Program-made: the position numbers and the translations under genes
The notes under the pieces: generated by a model
Told to the model about the DNA's origin: nothing
The model's input: only the letters and a program-made list of their open reading frames with translations
The model's database searches: none
DNA from: Alphaproteobacteria bacterium
GTDB taxonomy: Bacteria; Pseudomonadota; Alphaproteobacteria; Micropepsales; Micropepsaceae
Direction of reading: 5' to 3'
Length of the DNA stretch: 64,000 nt
Assembly (NCBI GenBank): GCA_025350465.1
Contig: JANXXU010000030.1
Location: 62,001-126,000 of the forward strand
Shown: positions 1-8,233 of the stretch, piece by piece
Position numbering within the stretch: the stretch's first letter is position 1
How the letters are laid out: every line of letters starts with the position of its first letter

Positions 1-45
1 TATTTCCCCGGACAAGGGCCCGCCGCCGCAAGCGCGTTGCAGTAA
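1..45 (+). CDS. possible 3' end of an upstream gene
   Basis: Frame 1 is open from the first base to a TAA at 43-45 (14 codons ending Ser-Ala-Leu-Gln). It could be the tail of a gene that starts before the window. The stretch is too short to identify or confirm, and 46-151 shows no convincing gene. Confidence 0.25.
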   Translation, partial: YFPGQGPAAASALQ

Positions 46-151
46 GGCATGACTGCAACCGGCGGTTTATGACACTGGGAACGGGATCAAATTCTCGTTT
101 CAGGTGCGATGCGCCGGCGGCCGCCCGGAATCGTGCGGTAAACTCGCGCTG

Positions 152-1300
152 ATGTTGCAGGCCGTGACATGGGACTCGATCGTTGCAGGCGGAGGGCTGG
201 CCGGCGCGGCTTTCGCCCTCGAGCTCGCCCGCAACGGGCGACGCGTTGCCCTTATCGAGCGCACGCAATCCGCTCACCATAAGGTTTGTGGCGAGTTCTT
301 GAGTCTCGAGGCGCAAGACCTCCTGACGTATTTCGACTTGGACATCTCGGCGCTCGGCGCAACAGCGATCAACGAATTTCGCCTAGCGACTGGCGAGCGG
401 CACGCGACAATATCCCTACCGTTTCGCGCGGCCGGTCTTTCTCGCTGGAGTCTGGACGAGGCGTTGTTGACGGCTGCGGAACGCGCGGGCGTGCATGTGG
501 TGCGCGGTGCTCGAGTGACGAGCGTTGAGCCCTTAGGTGCGGCGACCGTCGTGAAGACTGAAACGATGGCTTGGCGTGGTAAGGCGGTTGCGCTTGCCAC
601 CGGCAAACACTCTTTGCGCGGACTAACGCGCCCTCTCGGCTCAATGGTCGGTTTCAAACTTCACCTATCATCCGACAGTGCGGCGCGGACTCTTCCCGGC
701 ATCGTTCAACTCGTCTTCTTTCGTGGCGGGTATTTCGGTGCGTGCCTCGTGGAGGAAAATATTCTGAGCATCGGCTGGGTGATGGAGGCGGAGCTTGTCC
801 GAAGAATCGGCGCCGATTGGCCGGCGCAAAAATCGTATCTTGCAGGACAATCGAGCTTTGCGAGCTACCTCCTGGAAGGTTCCCAACCGCTCTTCGCGAA
901 ACCCGTTTCGACAGCAGCCATACCTTACGGTTTCCTGCGCACGGCGCCGATCGGTCCAGCAATCTATCCGCTCGGCGACCAGCTTGCCGTTGTGCCGTCG
1001 TTTACGGGCGACGGCATGGCGATCGCGCTGTGCTCCGGTATTGTCGCGGCGCGCGCGGTGCTTGAAGGGAAATCGGCGCCAGTTTTCCAGCGCGAATTCA
1101 TCCGCCGCCTGAGGCAGCAATTTCGCATTGCCGGTGCGCTAGGGCGAATTCTGCAGACGCCCGCATCCTGTGCCGTCAGCGTTGCCGCGGCTAACTTCCT
1201 GCCGCGTATTGCAACCAAGATGGTCTCAGCGACCCGGCTGCGGGGGGTCGAGAGTTTGACCCGGCGCGGTAAGTTGCAGGCGCAGGCAATTGCTGGATGA
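152..1300 (+). CDS. FAD-dependent oxidoreductase, geranylgeranyl reductase/UbiH-like
   Basis: A 382-residue flavoprotein. The N-terminal dinucleotide-binding motif (GGGLAG, residues 13-18) follows a hydrophobic beta strand, and the usual acidic residue ends the second strand (ALIE). A Val-Cys-Gly-Glu-Phe stretch near residue 47 and a C-terminal FAD-contact segment (GDQLAVVPSFTGDGMAIAL, about residues 275-293) match the geranylgeranyl reductase-like family of NAD(P)/FAD oxidoreductases. Members often sit beside type III polyketide synthase and methyltransferase genes; any such neighbour lies outside the window. The substrate is unknown. ATG 152 was preferred over an in-frame GTG at 104 because the Rossmann strand then begins within ten residues. 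The gene converges on the lactonase gene 24 bases downstream. Confidence 0.8.
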   Translation: MLQAVTWDSIVAGGGLAGAAFALELARNGRRVALIERTQSAHHKVCGEFLSLEAQDLLTYFDLDISALGATAINEFRLATGERHATISLPFRAAGLSRWSLDEALLTAAERAGVHVVRGARVTSVEPLGAATVVKTETMAWRGKAVALATGKHSLRGLTRPLGSMVGFKLHLSSDSAARTLPGIVQLVFFRGGYFGACLVEENILSIGWVMEAELVRRIGADWPAQKSYLAGQSSFASYLLEGSQPLFAKPVSTAAIPYGFLRTAPIGPAIYPLGDQLAVVPSFTGDGMAIALCSGIVAARAVLEGKSAPVFQREFIRRLRQQFRIAGALGRILQTPASCAVSVAAANFLPRIATKMVSATRLRGVESLTRRGKLQAQAIAG

Positions 1301-1324
1301 TGCTCGTACCGTTCGCTTGTTTTT

Positions 1325-2425
1325 CTATTTCACTGGCGCTGGCACAGGCGCGCTTTGTGGCGCCGCTTCCGGCCCGCCCTGCCATTGGCAATCGAGGAAT
1401 TTCGGTTCGAAGATTGCGCCGATGAGCAAGCGCTTGTTTAAGGCGGCGCCTACGCTTGCGGCGGAAATTTCCTGACCAAGGTTCACGTAAACGCTTGCGA
1501 CAGAATAGCTGCCGCGCCCGTCGGGCGTAAGCCGGAGGATGTGGCTCGGCGAGGGATGAGTTGGATCGCTAAGGTTTTGGAGGAGATCCAGAATCTTCGA
1601 GTGCACGCCAACAAGCAGACCGCCATCGGGTAGTAGCTCGATGTTGTCTGCGTAACCGGGTACATCGACGGCAGCCCGCTGGCTTATCTGACCGGTCGTC
1701 AAGTTGCGATCGTAGACGTAAACCTTCTGCTCGGATCCCGCCGAGAGGTAGAGCGTCGAGCCGTCGGCGGTCGCATTGATGCCGTTGGAGCCGCCAATGT
1801 TGGTGAGCGCCGGATAGAATTTGGCACCGTCATAGTAGGAAACCGTCGTAAGTTTCAGCCGTAGATAATCCTCGAGCTGGCGCTGAATACCTTCGCGGTT
1901 CGCATGATCGTTGGTGACGAAGAATTGGTCGGGGCCGACGCCGACGAGATCGTTGGGCGAGATCAACTCGGGTCCGGTCACGGTGCGTCGATGTGTGAGC
2001 TTGCCGGCATCGACGTCGAAGATTTCGACCGACTGCTTATTGTTGCCGTGGTTGATCGCGAAGAGCGTCTTCTTGCCGTCTGGTGCGCGATAGAGGCTGA
2101 TGCCGTGCGGCAAGAAGCTCGTGTCGGCTTCCGGCGTGAGGTTGACGAGCTGCGCGTTTGCATTGGCGAGATCATAGGACCAGATGCCGCCCGGTGCCGG
2201 GTGGCCGGCGATCGCCGCGCGGCGGTCGTAGCCCGAGAGATAGGCCGTGTTGGTCTGCGCATCGATTGTGATGTCTTCGGGGCCAACGAAGCCAGCGGCC
2301 GTGACGGGCTTGCACGTGCCGTCAAACTTGGCTTCAAGGACGCGGAAATAGCCCGCAGCTTGGAGGAAGAAATAGACCCAAACGCCTACCGCAATCAGCA
2401 GAACGAAAAAGATGAATCTGACCAT
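1325..2425 (-). CDS. paraoxonase/arylesterase-like beta-propeller lactonase
   Basis: A 366-residue protein with an N-terminal membrane anchor or signal (residues 3-22) followed by a six-bladed propeller of the PON/SMP-30 superfamily. The calcium-site segments of animal paraoxonases are recognisable in order: Glu-Asp in GPEDITI (residues 50-51), Asn in SPNDL, Asn in SNGIN, and Asp-Asn in YADNIELL. The C-terminal KRLLIGAIFEPKFLDC also resembles the paraoxonase end. It probably hydrolyses lactones or aryl esters in the periplasm or at the inner membrane. The physiological substrate, possibly an acyl-homoserine lactone or a metabolic lactone, cannot be read from sequence. It looks monocistronic. 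Confidence 0.82.
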   Translation of the reverse strand: MVRFIFFVLLIAVGVWVYFFLQAAGYFRVLEAKFDGTCKPVTAAGFVGPEDITIDAQTNTAYLSGYDRRAAIAGHPAPGGIWSYDLANANAQLVNLTPEADTSFLPHGISLYRAPDGKKTLFAINHGNNKQSVEIFDVDAGKLTHRRTVTGPELISPNDLVGVGPDQFFVTNDHANREGIQRQLEDYLRLKLTTVSYYDGAKFYPALTNIGGSNGINATADGSTLYLSAGSEQKVYVYDRNLTTGQISQRAAVDVPGYADNIELLPDGGLLVGVHSKILDLLQNLSDPTHPSPSHILRLTPDGRGSYSVASVYVNLGQEISAASVGAALNKRLLIGAIFEPKFLDCQWQGGPEAAPQSAPVPAPVK

Positions 2426-2540
2426 AGCGCGTCGCCCCGGGTTTCTTGGTGGCGAGAATAGCGCCGTCTTTGACCGGCGTCACAGGGCTGCGACTAGGTG
2501 CATGGCTGCGGAGCAATCGCCTGGGAGGCGAATTTGGCGC

Positions 2541-2579
2541 AAAAATAATGGCGCACAACCGATTTGGTCGTGCGCCATT
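2541..2579. terminator. bidirectional rho-independent terminator
   Basis: Ten-base arms AATGGCGCAC (2547-2556) and GTGCGCCATT (2570-2579) pair perfectly, with a further ACC/GGT pairing in the loop. On the minus strand the stem is followed by an ATTTTT tract (complement of 2541-2546). On the plus strand it is followed by TTGTCTGTCT. It lies 20 bases past the end of the small secreted-protein gene at 2599-2928 and supports that gene being transcribed. Confidence 0.8.
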
Positions 2580-2598
2580 TTGTCTGTCTGACGGATCC

Positions 2599-2928
2599 TT
2601 AGCGCTTCGGGGCGCCCTTCGTTTGATCGGGTTCGGTTAGATTTGACGATCGATCGATGCTGACCGAGTGCTGGTCGATCTGATCCTCGAAGGTGAAGCC
2701 GGAATAGGAGTAGCCGTCGAATTCCTTTTCGTGATCGCCCCTCATCACGATGTGCGCTTCGCCGAAATCATCGGTGTTCAGCGTTGGGCCGATGTCCGAA
2801 TCCGGGTCGGTCTGGGTGAAGGCGGGGCCAGCAAAGCCGTTGTTTGAATCGACAATCTCAAAAGCGCCGGCGACCGAAACTCCAAAGCTGAACGCAAGTG
2901 TGGCAATGCTAAATTTCAGCCACGTCAT
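2599..2928 (-). CDS. small secreted protein, unknown function
   Basis: A 109-residue protein with a clear signal peptide (TWLKFSIATLAFSFGVSVAGA, cleavage near residue 22). The mature part is acidic and polar, rich in Asp, Ser, Gly and Phe, with no Cys and no recognisable domain. It is separated from the znuB gene by about 125 bases and is on the same strand, so it could be the last gene of the zinc locus or have its own promoter. A strong terminator follows it at 2541-2579. No family was recognised. Confidence 0.6.
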   Translation of the reverse strand: MTWLKFSIATLAFSFGVSVAGAFEIVDSNNGFAGPAFTQTDPDSDIGPTLNTDDFGEAHIVMRGDHEKEFDGYSYSGFTFEDQIDQHSVSIDRSSNLTEPDQTKGAPKR

Positions 2929-3055
2929 GTCCGGGTAACTCCTGTCGAGAAAGCCGACGCGTCAATTTCGGCTGAAAACCTAGCAGACCTTCGCAGCCGC
3001 GTCTCGTTGCAAGTCGGCAATGTTGTATCAAACTGTGGCTCTGCAACCTCAGAGT

Positions 3056-3826
3056 TCATGCCTTGGCTGCGATTTTGGGCGGGGCCAGAACGGTGGTCAA
3101 GGCAAATACGCCCACCAGAGCGACCACGATCATCGCGCCTGTCGGCAGGTCGAACGCCGAGGAGGCTAGAAGACCTGCAACGTATCCGATCACGCCCACC
3201 ATGTAGGCGACCGGCAATTGCCAGCGTTCGCTGAAGCGTCGTGCGGCCAGCGCCGGTACGATGAGGCTCGCGAAGACGAGGTAGATGCCGACCAGCTGCA
3301 CCGATTGGGTCACGAGGAGCGCGAAGAGGACGTAGAAACCGACGGTGCCGATCCAGCGCCGGGCCCCGAACCAGACGATCAGCGCTGCCGCATATAGCAA
3401 TGCGATCGGGATAAGCGACGCCGGCGAGACCCAAAGAATTTGCCCGACGAGGAGATCTTTCAAATGCTCGCCGCCGTGCGGATTGTTGGCAAGCACCAAA
3501 AGTTCGACGCACGCCGCGAAGACAAAGAGAACGCCGATCAGCGCTTCTTGCACCTCCGGCCATTTGCGCTCGCTCCACGTCAGAACCAACGCGCCGACAA
3601 GCGCCGCTGCGACGGCCGCAGCCTGAACGCGCCAACCCTCGGGTTCGAAACCCAGCGCATCGGCTGCCGTGACGCCGAGACCGGCTACTTGCGCGATTGC
3701 CAGATCAATGAAGACGATGCCGCGGGCGAGGACTTGCCGCCCCAAAGGCACGTGGGTGGAGAGCACCAAGAGGCCCGCAAGAAACGCGGGCCACAGGATG
3801 CTGATTTCGATGTTGCCGACGGTCAT
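3056..3826 (-). CDS. znuB: zinc/manganese-type ABC transporter permease, ZnuB family
   Basis: A 256-residue inner-membrane permease of the ABC-3 family with seven to eight hydrophobic segments. The segment containing VFIDLAIAQVAGLG (about 37-50) matches the conserved cytoplasmic loop region of ZnuB/MntB permeases. It is expected to pass Zn(II) delivered by ZnuA. Its ATG overlaps the TGA of the binding-protein gene (ATGA, 3823-3826), so the two are translationally coupled. The partner ATPase ZnuC, normally encoded alongside, is not found here. The metal is inferred from the neighbouring binding protein and could be Mn or Fe. Confidence 0.88.
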   Translation of the reverse strand: MTVGNIEISILWPAFLAGLLVLSTHVPLGRQVLARGIVFIDLAIAQVAGLGVTAADALGFEPEGWRVQAAAVAAALVGALVLTWSERKWPEVQEALIGVLFVFAACVELLVLANNPHGGEHLKDLLVGQILWVSPASLIPIALLYAAALIVWFGARRWIGTVGFYVLFALLVTQSVQLVGIYLVFASLIVPALAARRFSERWQLPVAYMVGVIGYVAGLLASSAFDLPTGAMIVVALVGVFALTTVLAPPKIAAKA

Positions 3827-4728
3827 GGCTTGGCTGCGGCGAGAAGGCGCTTCACGGTATCGTCGTAGAGCGAGAAGAGATCCTTGGCTTCGTCAGTCCC
3901 GCCGACGGTGAACGGCAGGGTGACCGCGGGAATCTTGGCACGCTCGGAGACGAACGCAGACGGGCGGTCGTCTTCGTATGCGGCACGGATCACCATCTTC
4001 ACCGGCTGGTGCTGGATCGTTTCCAACACTTCGGCGAGATAGCCGCTTGACGGTGGAACGCCGGGCTTAGGTTCGAGTGCCACCACCTGCTTCAGGCCCA
4101 ACCAATTGATCATGTAAATCCAGCTGGTGTGCTGTACGGCGATGGTCACGCCCTTCAGCGGCGCAACTGCCACATTCCATTTGGTCATTGCAGCGGTCCA
4201 GCGCTGCGCGAAGTCCGCGTAACGCTGGGCGTAGAGCGCGGCATTCGCGGTATCCAGTTCGGCGAAACGCTCAGACAGAGGCTTGGCGACAAGCAGAATC
4301 ATCCGCGGGTCGGTTTGAATGTGCGGATTGCCGGCGGCGTGAATATCGCCCTCGGCACGATCGAGACGCGTGGGAATTTCTTGGAGTTGAACAAAGCTTG
4401 TGGCCTCGAACGACCCTGGTGTGCCGGGCTGAATCTTTGCGTTTGCGGCTTGACGCGCGATCATGGGCAGCCAGCCGATTTCAAGCTCTGCGCCGGTGCA
4501 GACCGTAACGTCGGCGCCGCGCGCTTTGGCGATCAGACTTGGCCGCGCCTGGACTTGATGCGGATCCTGAGAGCCGGTCGTCGCGATGTAGATTGAGATC
4601 TTGTCGCCGCCGATCTCTTTCGACAGCGCTCCCCATTCGGGCTCGCACGCAAAGACGCTGAGATCGGCTCGAGCCGGTTGAGTGGAGGCGGCGGCGACTA
4701 AAACGATTCCGAATAAAATCCTATGCAT
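3823..4728 (-). CDS. znuA: zinc ABC transporter substrate-binding protein, ZnuA family
   Basis: A 301-residue periplasmic cluster A-I (TroA-like) metal-binding protein. The signal peptide is about 21 residues (MHRILFGIVL to ARA). Three candidate metal-ligand histidines are spaced as in the family: H57 in QDPHQVQ, H136 in NPHIQ and H200 in VQHTSW; an acidic ligand probably lies in YEDDRPS near residue 268. The His/Asp-rich flexible loop of typical ZnuA proteins is absent. It captures metal in the periplasm and hands it to the permease whose gene overlaps its stop codon. The start was set at the ATG that gives a proper signal peptide, 13 bases after the porin stop. The upstream open extension is not coding. 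Confidence 0.87.
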   Translation of the reverse strand: MHRILFGIVLVAAASTQPARADLSVFACEPEWGALSKEIGGDKISIYIATTGSQDPHQVQARPSLIAKARGADVTVCTGAELEIGWLPMIARQAANAKIQPGTPGSFEATSFVQLQEIPTRLDRAEGDIHAAGNPHIQTDPRMILLVAKPLSERFAELDTANAALYAQRYADFAQRWTAAMTKWNVAVAPLKGVTIAVQHTSWIYMINWLGLKQVVALEPKPGVPPSSGYLAEVLETIQHQPVKMVIRAAYEDDRPSAFVSERAKIPAVTLPFTVGGTDEAKDLFSLYDDTVKRLLAAAKP

Positions 4729-4741
4729 CTGGTTCGTTCCT

Positions 4742-6133
4742 TCAAAAGTTGTGGGCGCCATGTGGTCCGATGGAAACCGTGTATTGCGCGACGAACTCGT
4801 TGTTCGGACGCAGGTCGGCTTCGTCATAGGTGTATTGCAGGCGGAAGCGGCCGAACTCGCTCGTGTCGTATTCGAGCATCGCGGTCGTCGCCTGGGGACT
4901 GTGGCCGAAGTCATCGAGCGTACTTCCGACGAGCGCAATCGGTACGTTGGCGGTCTGAAGCTCTGCGTAACGCACGCCGATGCGCCATTGCGGCATGAAT
5001 TGATAAGCGCCCTGCACGTAGAAGCCCGTCCTGTTGTAGTCGACAGGAACGCCGTTGAAGTCGCCCTGCTCGTGGCCGAAGAAATATTCGGCGTTGGCAA
5101 TCAGGTTCGTGACAGTCGGATTGCCGCCCGGCGCCCATTTGAAAACAAGGCTGGCGATGCCGAGATCGTCTGTTCCGGTGAACATATCGCCGCCCGTGTC
5201 GCGCTTGTCGGCCTTCGATCTCAGATACGAGAGGCCGGCGAGGAAGCTGCTCGAATCGTCGATGTCGCCGCCGCTGTGTACGTAGCCGGTCATCGTACCG
5301 ACGCCTTCGTTTGCGGCGCCACCAGCCGGAAACGCATCGCCGCGAAACGCCTCGGCGCCGAATTCGAGGAAGAAATCAGTTGGTGCAAGCCAACGCACCT
5401 GCACGCCGTCATCGCCGTATTGGTTGGCGAGCAGCACGCGATAGGGCAACGGCGCATCCTCGAAATCCCAAGCATGGGCGTGTTTTTCGTTGAGATAGCC
5501 GATGCCGGAGAAGAACCGGCCGGCGCGGGCCGTAAAACCGCCGGGCAGAGCCGTCGTTTGGATGTAGCCCTCTTCAACGGCAATCTGATCGTGATTGATC
5601 GTGACAATAAGGTTCGCCAGAAACTCGTGGTCGACGTTGGCGGTGATCGCAATCTCGGATTCGCCGAGCGAGAATCCACGGTCTGCCAATCCGGCGTCGC
5701 CCAGCGCAAACCCCGGAACGCGCGCCACGCTCGGATCATGTTCGAACGAGGAAAGCGAGCCGTTCAAGATGACGGAGATCGCGGGGTTGAATGCACCGGG
5801 CCCGGCCGGCGCACGCGGTGCAGCCGCTTGCGGCGGCGGAGGTGCCGCCGCCAACACGACTGGGGCCGGCTCGACTGTTGTAGCGGCCGTCGTGGTTGCG
5901 GCAGTGGCGGGTGTACGTTTGGCGGCCGCAGCCTTCGCGGCTTTGGCTTCAGCCTCGGCGACCCGCAAGCGCTTTTCGAGGCTGTCGATCTTGTGCACGT
6001 AGTCGGCGCGCATTTCTTTGATTTCGGCGCGGATGGTGCTCAGGTCTTCGTCGGATGCTGCAAGCGCGGGTGCGGCGGTGCCGAGCAGCAAGCCCGCGGC
6101 GACGGCGCCGACCGTGATTGACGAATGTCTCAT
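4742..6133 (-). CDS. outer-membrane beta-barrel porin of the zinc-uptake locus
   Basis: A 463-residue protein with a signal peptide (about residues 1-25, ending ALAA), a predicted coiled coil (residues 30-65, heptad-like Glu/Lys/Ala pattern), an Ala/Thr/Pro linker (66-115), then a long barrel of alternating amphipathic strands ending in Phe. The C-terminal Phe is typical of outer-membrane proteins. The barrel resembles porin-like proteins often encoded next to zinc ABC transporters in proteobacteria, and it lies 13 bases upstream of znuA on the same strand. It probably lets zinc or a zinc chelate cross the outer membrane. There is no TonB box or plug, so it is not a TonB-dependent receptor. 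The ATG at 6133 starts the signal peptide. Confidence 0.78.
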   Translation of the reverse strand: MRHSSITVGAVAAGLLLGTAAPALAASDEDLSTIRAEIKEMRADYVHKIDSLEKRLRVAEAEAKAAKAAAAKRTPATAATTTAATTVEPAPVVLAAAPPPPQAAAPRAPAGPGAFNPAISVILNGSLSSFEHDPSVARVPGFALGDAGLADRGFSLGESEIAITANVDHEFLANLIVTINHDQIAVEEGYIQTTALPGGFTARAGRFFSGIGYLNEKHAHAWDFEDAPLPYRVLLANQYGDDGVQVRWLAPTDFFLEFGAEAFRGDAFPAGGAANEGVGTMTGYVHSGGDIDDSSSFLAGLSYLRSKADKRDTGGDMFTGTDDLGIASLVFKWAPGGNPTVTNLIANAEYFFGHEQGDFNGVPVDYNRTGFYVQGAYQFMPQWRIGVRYAELQTANVPIALVGSTLDDFGHSPQATTAMLEYDTSEFGRFRLQYTYDEADLRPNNEFVAQYTVSIGPHGAHNF

Positions 6134-6268
6134 GATACCTCTCCAATTGTCTGTGTACGGATGACCTTCGCGAGTCGTTCGACGCGGTTCCGGCATCCGG
6201 TGCGGCGAACGCGCACGTAAGCTTCCAACCGGAAGCGTCGCGGCGTTACGCATCAGAATCGTGTGAAG

Positions 6269-6601
6269 TCAGAGAGGAGGGGCGCGGCTTTGCCAACCGA
6301 GCGCTATGAGCGGAACGTGTGCGTGCTCGGCATGCACGACGAATGCTTGAGCGTCGACAAATTCGGGTAAGAAGATTCCGGTCGAGGCTTGCAGCAGGAA
6401 GCTATGCGCGCTCGCTAGTTGCTGGCAGATCGGGCAGTCGTCTTCTCCAGGCAGTTTCTTCTGATTCTTGGCGGGAGCGCTCTTGGCGCCGTCGGCCAAA
6501 GCTGTCGCGGCGCCAGAACCGGCGAGATGGAAATGGCTAGCGGCAAGTTGCGCTTGCAGGATGAAGGCGAGGAGCAGTGCAACGACGAACGCGCGGCGCA
6601 T
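6269..6601 (-). CDS. small His/Cys secreted or membrane protein, DUF2946-like
   Basis: A 110-residue protein with an N-terminal signal or anchor (residues 4-20), a His-containing stretch right after it (SHFHLAG), a CPICQ motif near residue 56, and further histidines toward the C-terminus (VVHAEHAHVP). This layout recalls the DUF2946 family, often found near metal-uptake genes. It may bind zinc or another metal in the periplasm. It lies 135 bases upstream of the porin on the same strand and may be the first gene of the zinc operon. An in-frame GTG at 6652, after a weak AAAAGG, would add 17 residues; the start is uncertain. Confidence 0.6.
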   Translation of the reverse strand: MRRAFVVALLLAFILQAQLAASHFHLAGSGAATALADGAKSAPAKNQKKLPGEDDCPICQQLASAHSFLLQASTGIFLPEFVDAQAFVVHAEHAHVPLIALGWQSRAPPL

Positions 6602-6945
6602 CCCGCCGCTGCTTGTTTTCGCCGTCAACGCCGATTTGAACTGCCGGAACACGCCTTTTGAGCCCGTTGCGCCTAACCGCAAGCAAAACCATTGGCACAT
6701 AGGCTTGGTATACGCAACGTTAATGCCGTGAAGGGGCAAGTCCCGTCGCACTGCGTAGCAAGGGCCACGCTGGCGTAAGCCGGACCACAAGATATTTGGG
6801 CACGCAATTGTGATTTGCGCGAGCTAGCCTCGTAGCGAGATCGGCAAGTTCCAGGCATGCCAATCTTTCAACCGTGCAAGCGATGTGGGCAGGTTACATC
6901 AAGCTGCGCGTGTACATCGGCGGGGTTGAAGCGTTTTATAGGCGT

Positions 6946-6964
6946 CGAACACGAATCGTGTTCG
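6946..6964. promoter_or_regulatory. 19-bp inverted repeat, operator candidate
   Basis: Nine-base arms CGAACACGA (6946-6954) and TCGTGTTCG (6956-6964) are perfect inverted repeats around one base. The element begins six bases after a possible -10 box (TTTATA, 6935-6940) and lies about 60 bases before the His-rich peptide start. Position and symmetry suit a dimeric repressor site. The regulator is unknown; a zinc-responsive one is only a guess from context. Confidence 0.5.
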
Positions 6965-7026
6965 GCGGCCCCGGGGTCAGCCTCGGCCGTCCCGTACCCT
7001 TCTTTCGCTGTTCGGGAGGATCCAGA

Positions 7027-7179
7027 ATGACACGCGTTACGTCTCTCGCCTTGGTACTCGCTGTAGCAATTGCCGGCGCCTTTGCGTCGGTTGCGCCAGC
7101 CTCCGCTCACCACTGGCGCCATCACCACCATCATCACTGCTATTGGCACCACCATCACCGCCATTGTCACTGGGACTAG
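7027..7179 (+). CDS. histidine-rich secreted peptide, probable metal binder
   Basis: A 50-residue peptide: a signal peptide of about 27 residues (TRVTSLALVLAVAIAGAFAS, processed near PASA) followed by a mature tail of about 23 residues containing 14 His, 2 Cys and 3 Trp. Histidines come in runs of two, six and four. A strong ribosome-binding site (GGGAGGA, 7015-7021) precedes the ATG, which fixes this start. A 12-bp terminator hairpin follows at 7211. Such a tail would bind Zn(II), Ni(II) or Cu(II) in the periplasm. Facing the zinc-uptake operon, it may buffer or store zinc; this role is inferred. Confidence 0.72.
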   Translation: MTRVTSLALVLAVAIAGAFASVAPASAHHWRHHHHHHCYWHHHHRHCHWD

Positions 7180-7210
7180 CGGGCCCAGCACGTCGAATTG
7201 AAGTTGGCGT

Positions 7211-7243
7211 CGTGCCCCGGCGTTCGGCGCCGGGGCACGCTTT
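7211..7243 (+). terminator. stem-loop terminator after the His-rich peptide
   Basis: Perfect 12-base arms CGTGCCCCGGCG (7211-7222) and CGCCGGGGCACG (7228-7239) enclose a TTCGG loop and are followed by a short CTTT. The stem is very stable but the T tract is weak. It separates the His-rich peptide from the dnaJ-like gene. Confidence 0.65.
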
Positions 7244-7321
7244 GCCTCCGGTGCGCGCCTCATCGAGCGGTTCCGACGCAGCGCCTCTGGCCCCCACAGA
7301 TGCTCGTGCTATCGTTGTGCT

Positions 7322-8233
7322 ATGGACGATCCCTATCAAACACTAGGCGTCGCGCGAACCGCTACGGAAGACGAGATTCGCGCCGCCTATCGTAAGCTGG
7401 CGAAGAAGCATCACCCCGACCTCAATCCGGGAAAGCACGAGGCCGAAGAAAAGTTCAAAGCAGTCTCAAGCGCCTATGCGCTCTTGTCGGACGCCGATAA
7501 GCGTGCGCGGTTCGACAGCGGCGAGATTGACGCTTCGGGTGCCGAGAAACCGCAGGAGCGGCGATTCTATCGCGATTTCGGCGAGGATGCGGGGCGTGCA
7601 AAGTATCGCCCTGGCACGGGCGGTGCATTCGATGCTGACGATTTGTCCGGCTTTTTCGAAGAGATGTTTCGCCAACAGGGCGCGGGCGGTGGAGCGCGTG
7701 AGTTCGCGATACGCGGGGCGGATGCGCGTTACCAACTCAGCGTCGATTTTCTTGATGCGGCAATCGGTGCTGTCAGGCGCCTGACGTTGCCGGACGGCTC
7801 GACGCTTGATGTCACGATCCCCACAGGCTTGCGCGATGGGCAGGTGCTGCGGCTCAAGGGCAAAGGCGCTCCGGGTATCGGTAACGCGCCGGCGGGCGAC
7901 GCACTGATCGAAGTCTCGGTGCGCCCGCACAACCTATTCCGCCGCGACGGAAATGACGTGGTGATCGAACTGCCGGTGACGCTGAAGGAAGCAGTACTCG
8001 GCGCCAAGGTCGAGGTGCCGACGCTCAGCGGTACGGTGACGCTCACGATCCCGCCGCATTCATCAACCGGGACGCGACTGCGCCTCAAGGGTCGCGGTAT
8101 CGCCGGCGGCCATCAGGTTGTCGAGCTCAAGGTCGTGTTGCCAAAAGAGGATGAGCGGGAACTTGAAGCGTTCTTGAAAGATTGGACACCGCATCACGAT
8201 TTCGATCCGCGCAAAGACATGGTGCCCTCATGA
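7322..8233 (+). CDS. cbpA: DnaJ-class co-chaperone, CbpA type
   Basis: A 303-residue Hsp40. The J domain spans residues 1-65 with HPD at 31-33, needed to stimulate DnaK ATPase. A Gly/Phe-type linker (about 70-130) follows, then two C-terminal substrate-binding beta domains (about 135-290). The cysteine-rich zinc finger of DnaJ is absent, so this is the CbpA subclass. The stop codon overlaps the start of a CbpM-like gene (ATGA at 8230-8233), the known cbpA-cbpM arrangement. It acts in the cytoplasm in protein folding or stress. The rnr and dprA genes nearby are not functionally linked. Confidence 0.92.
   Translation: MDDPYQTLGVARTATEDEIRAAYRKLAKKHHPDLNPGKHEAEEKFKAVSSAYALLSDADKRARFDSGEIDASGAEKPQERRFYRDFGEDAGRAKYRPGTGGAFDADDLSGFFEEMFRQQGAGGGAREFAIRGADARYQLSVDFLDAAIGAVRRLTLPDGSTLDVTIPTGLRDGQVLRLKGKGAPGIGNAPAGDALIEVSVRPHNLFRRDGNDVVIELPVTLKEAVLGAKVEVPTLSGTVTLTIPPHSSTGTRLRLKGRGIAGGHQVVELKVVLPKEDERELEAFLKDWTPHHDFDPRKDMVPS

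Noticed and set aside
4682-6121. A 479-codon plus-strand frame over the porin gene
   Set aside because: Opposite to a porin gene with signal peptide and C-terminal Phe; no domain or ribosome-binding site.
6134-6268. A Zur box before the porin gene
   Set aside because: No AT-rich inverted repeat resembling alphaproteobacterial Zur sites was seen there, although regulation may act further upstream.
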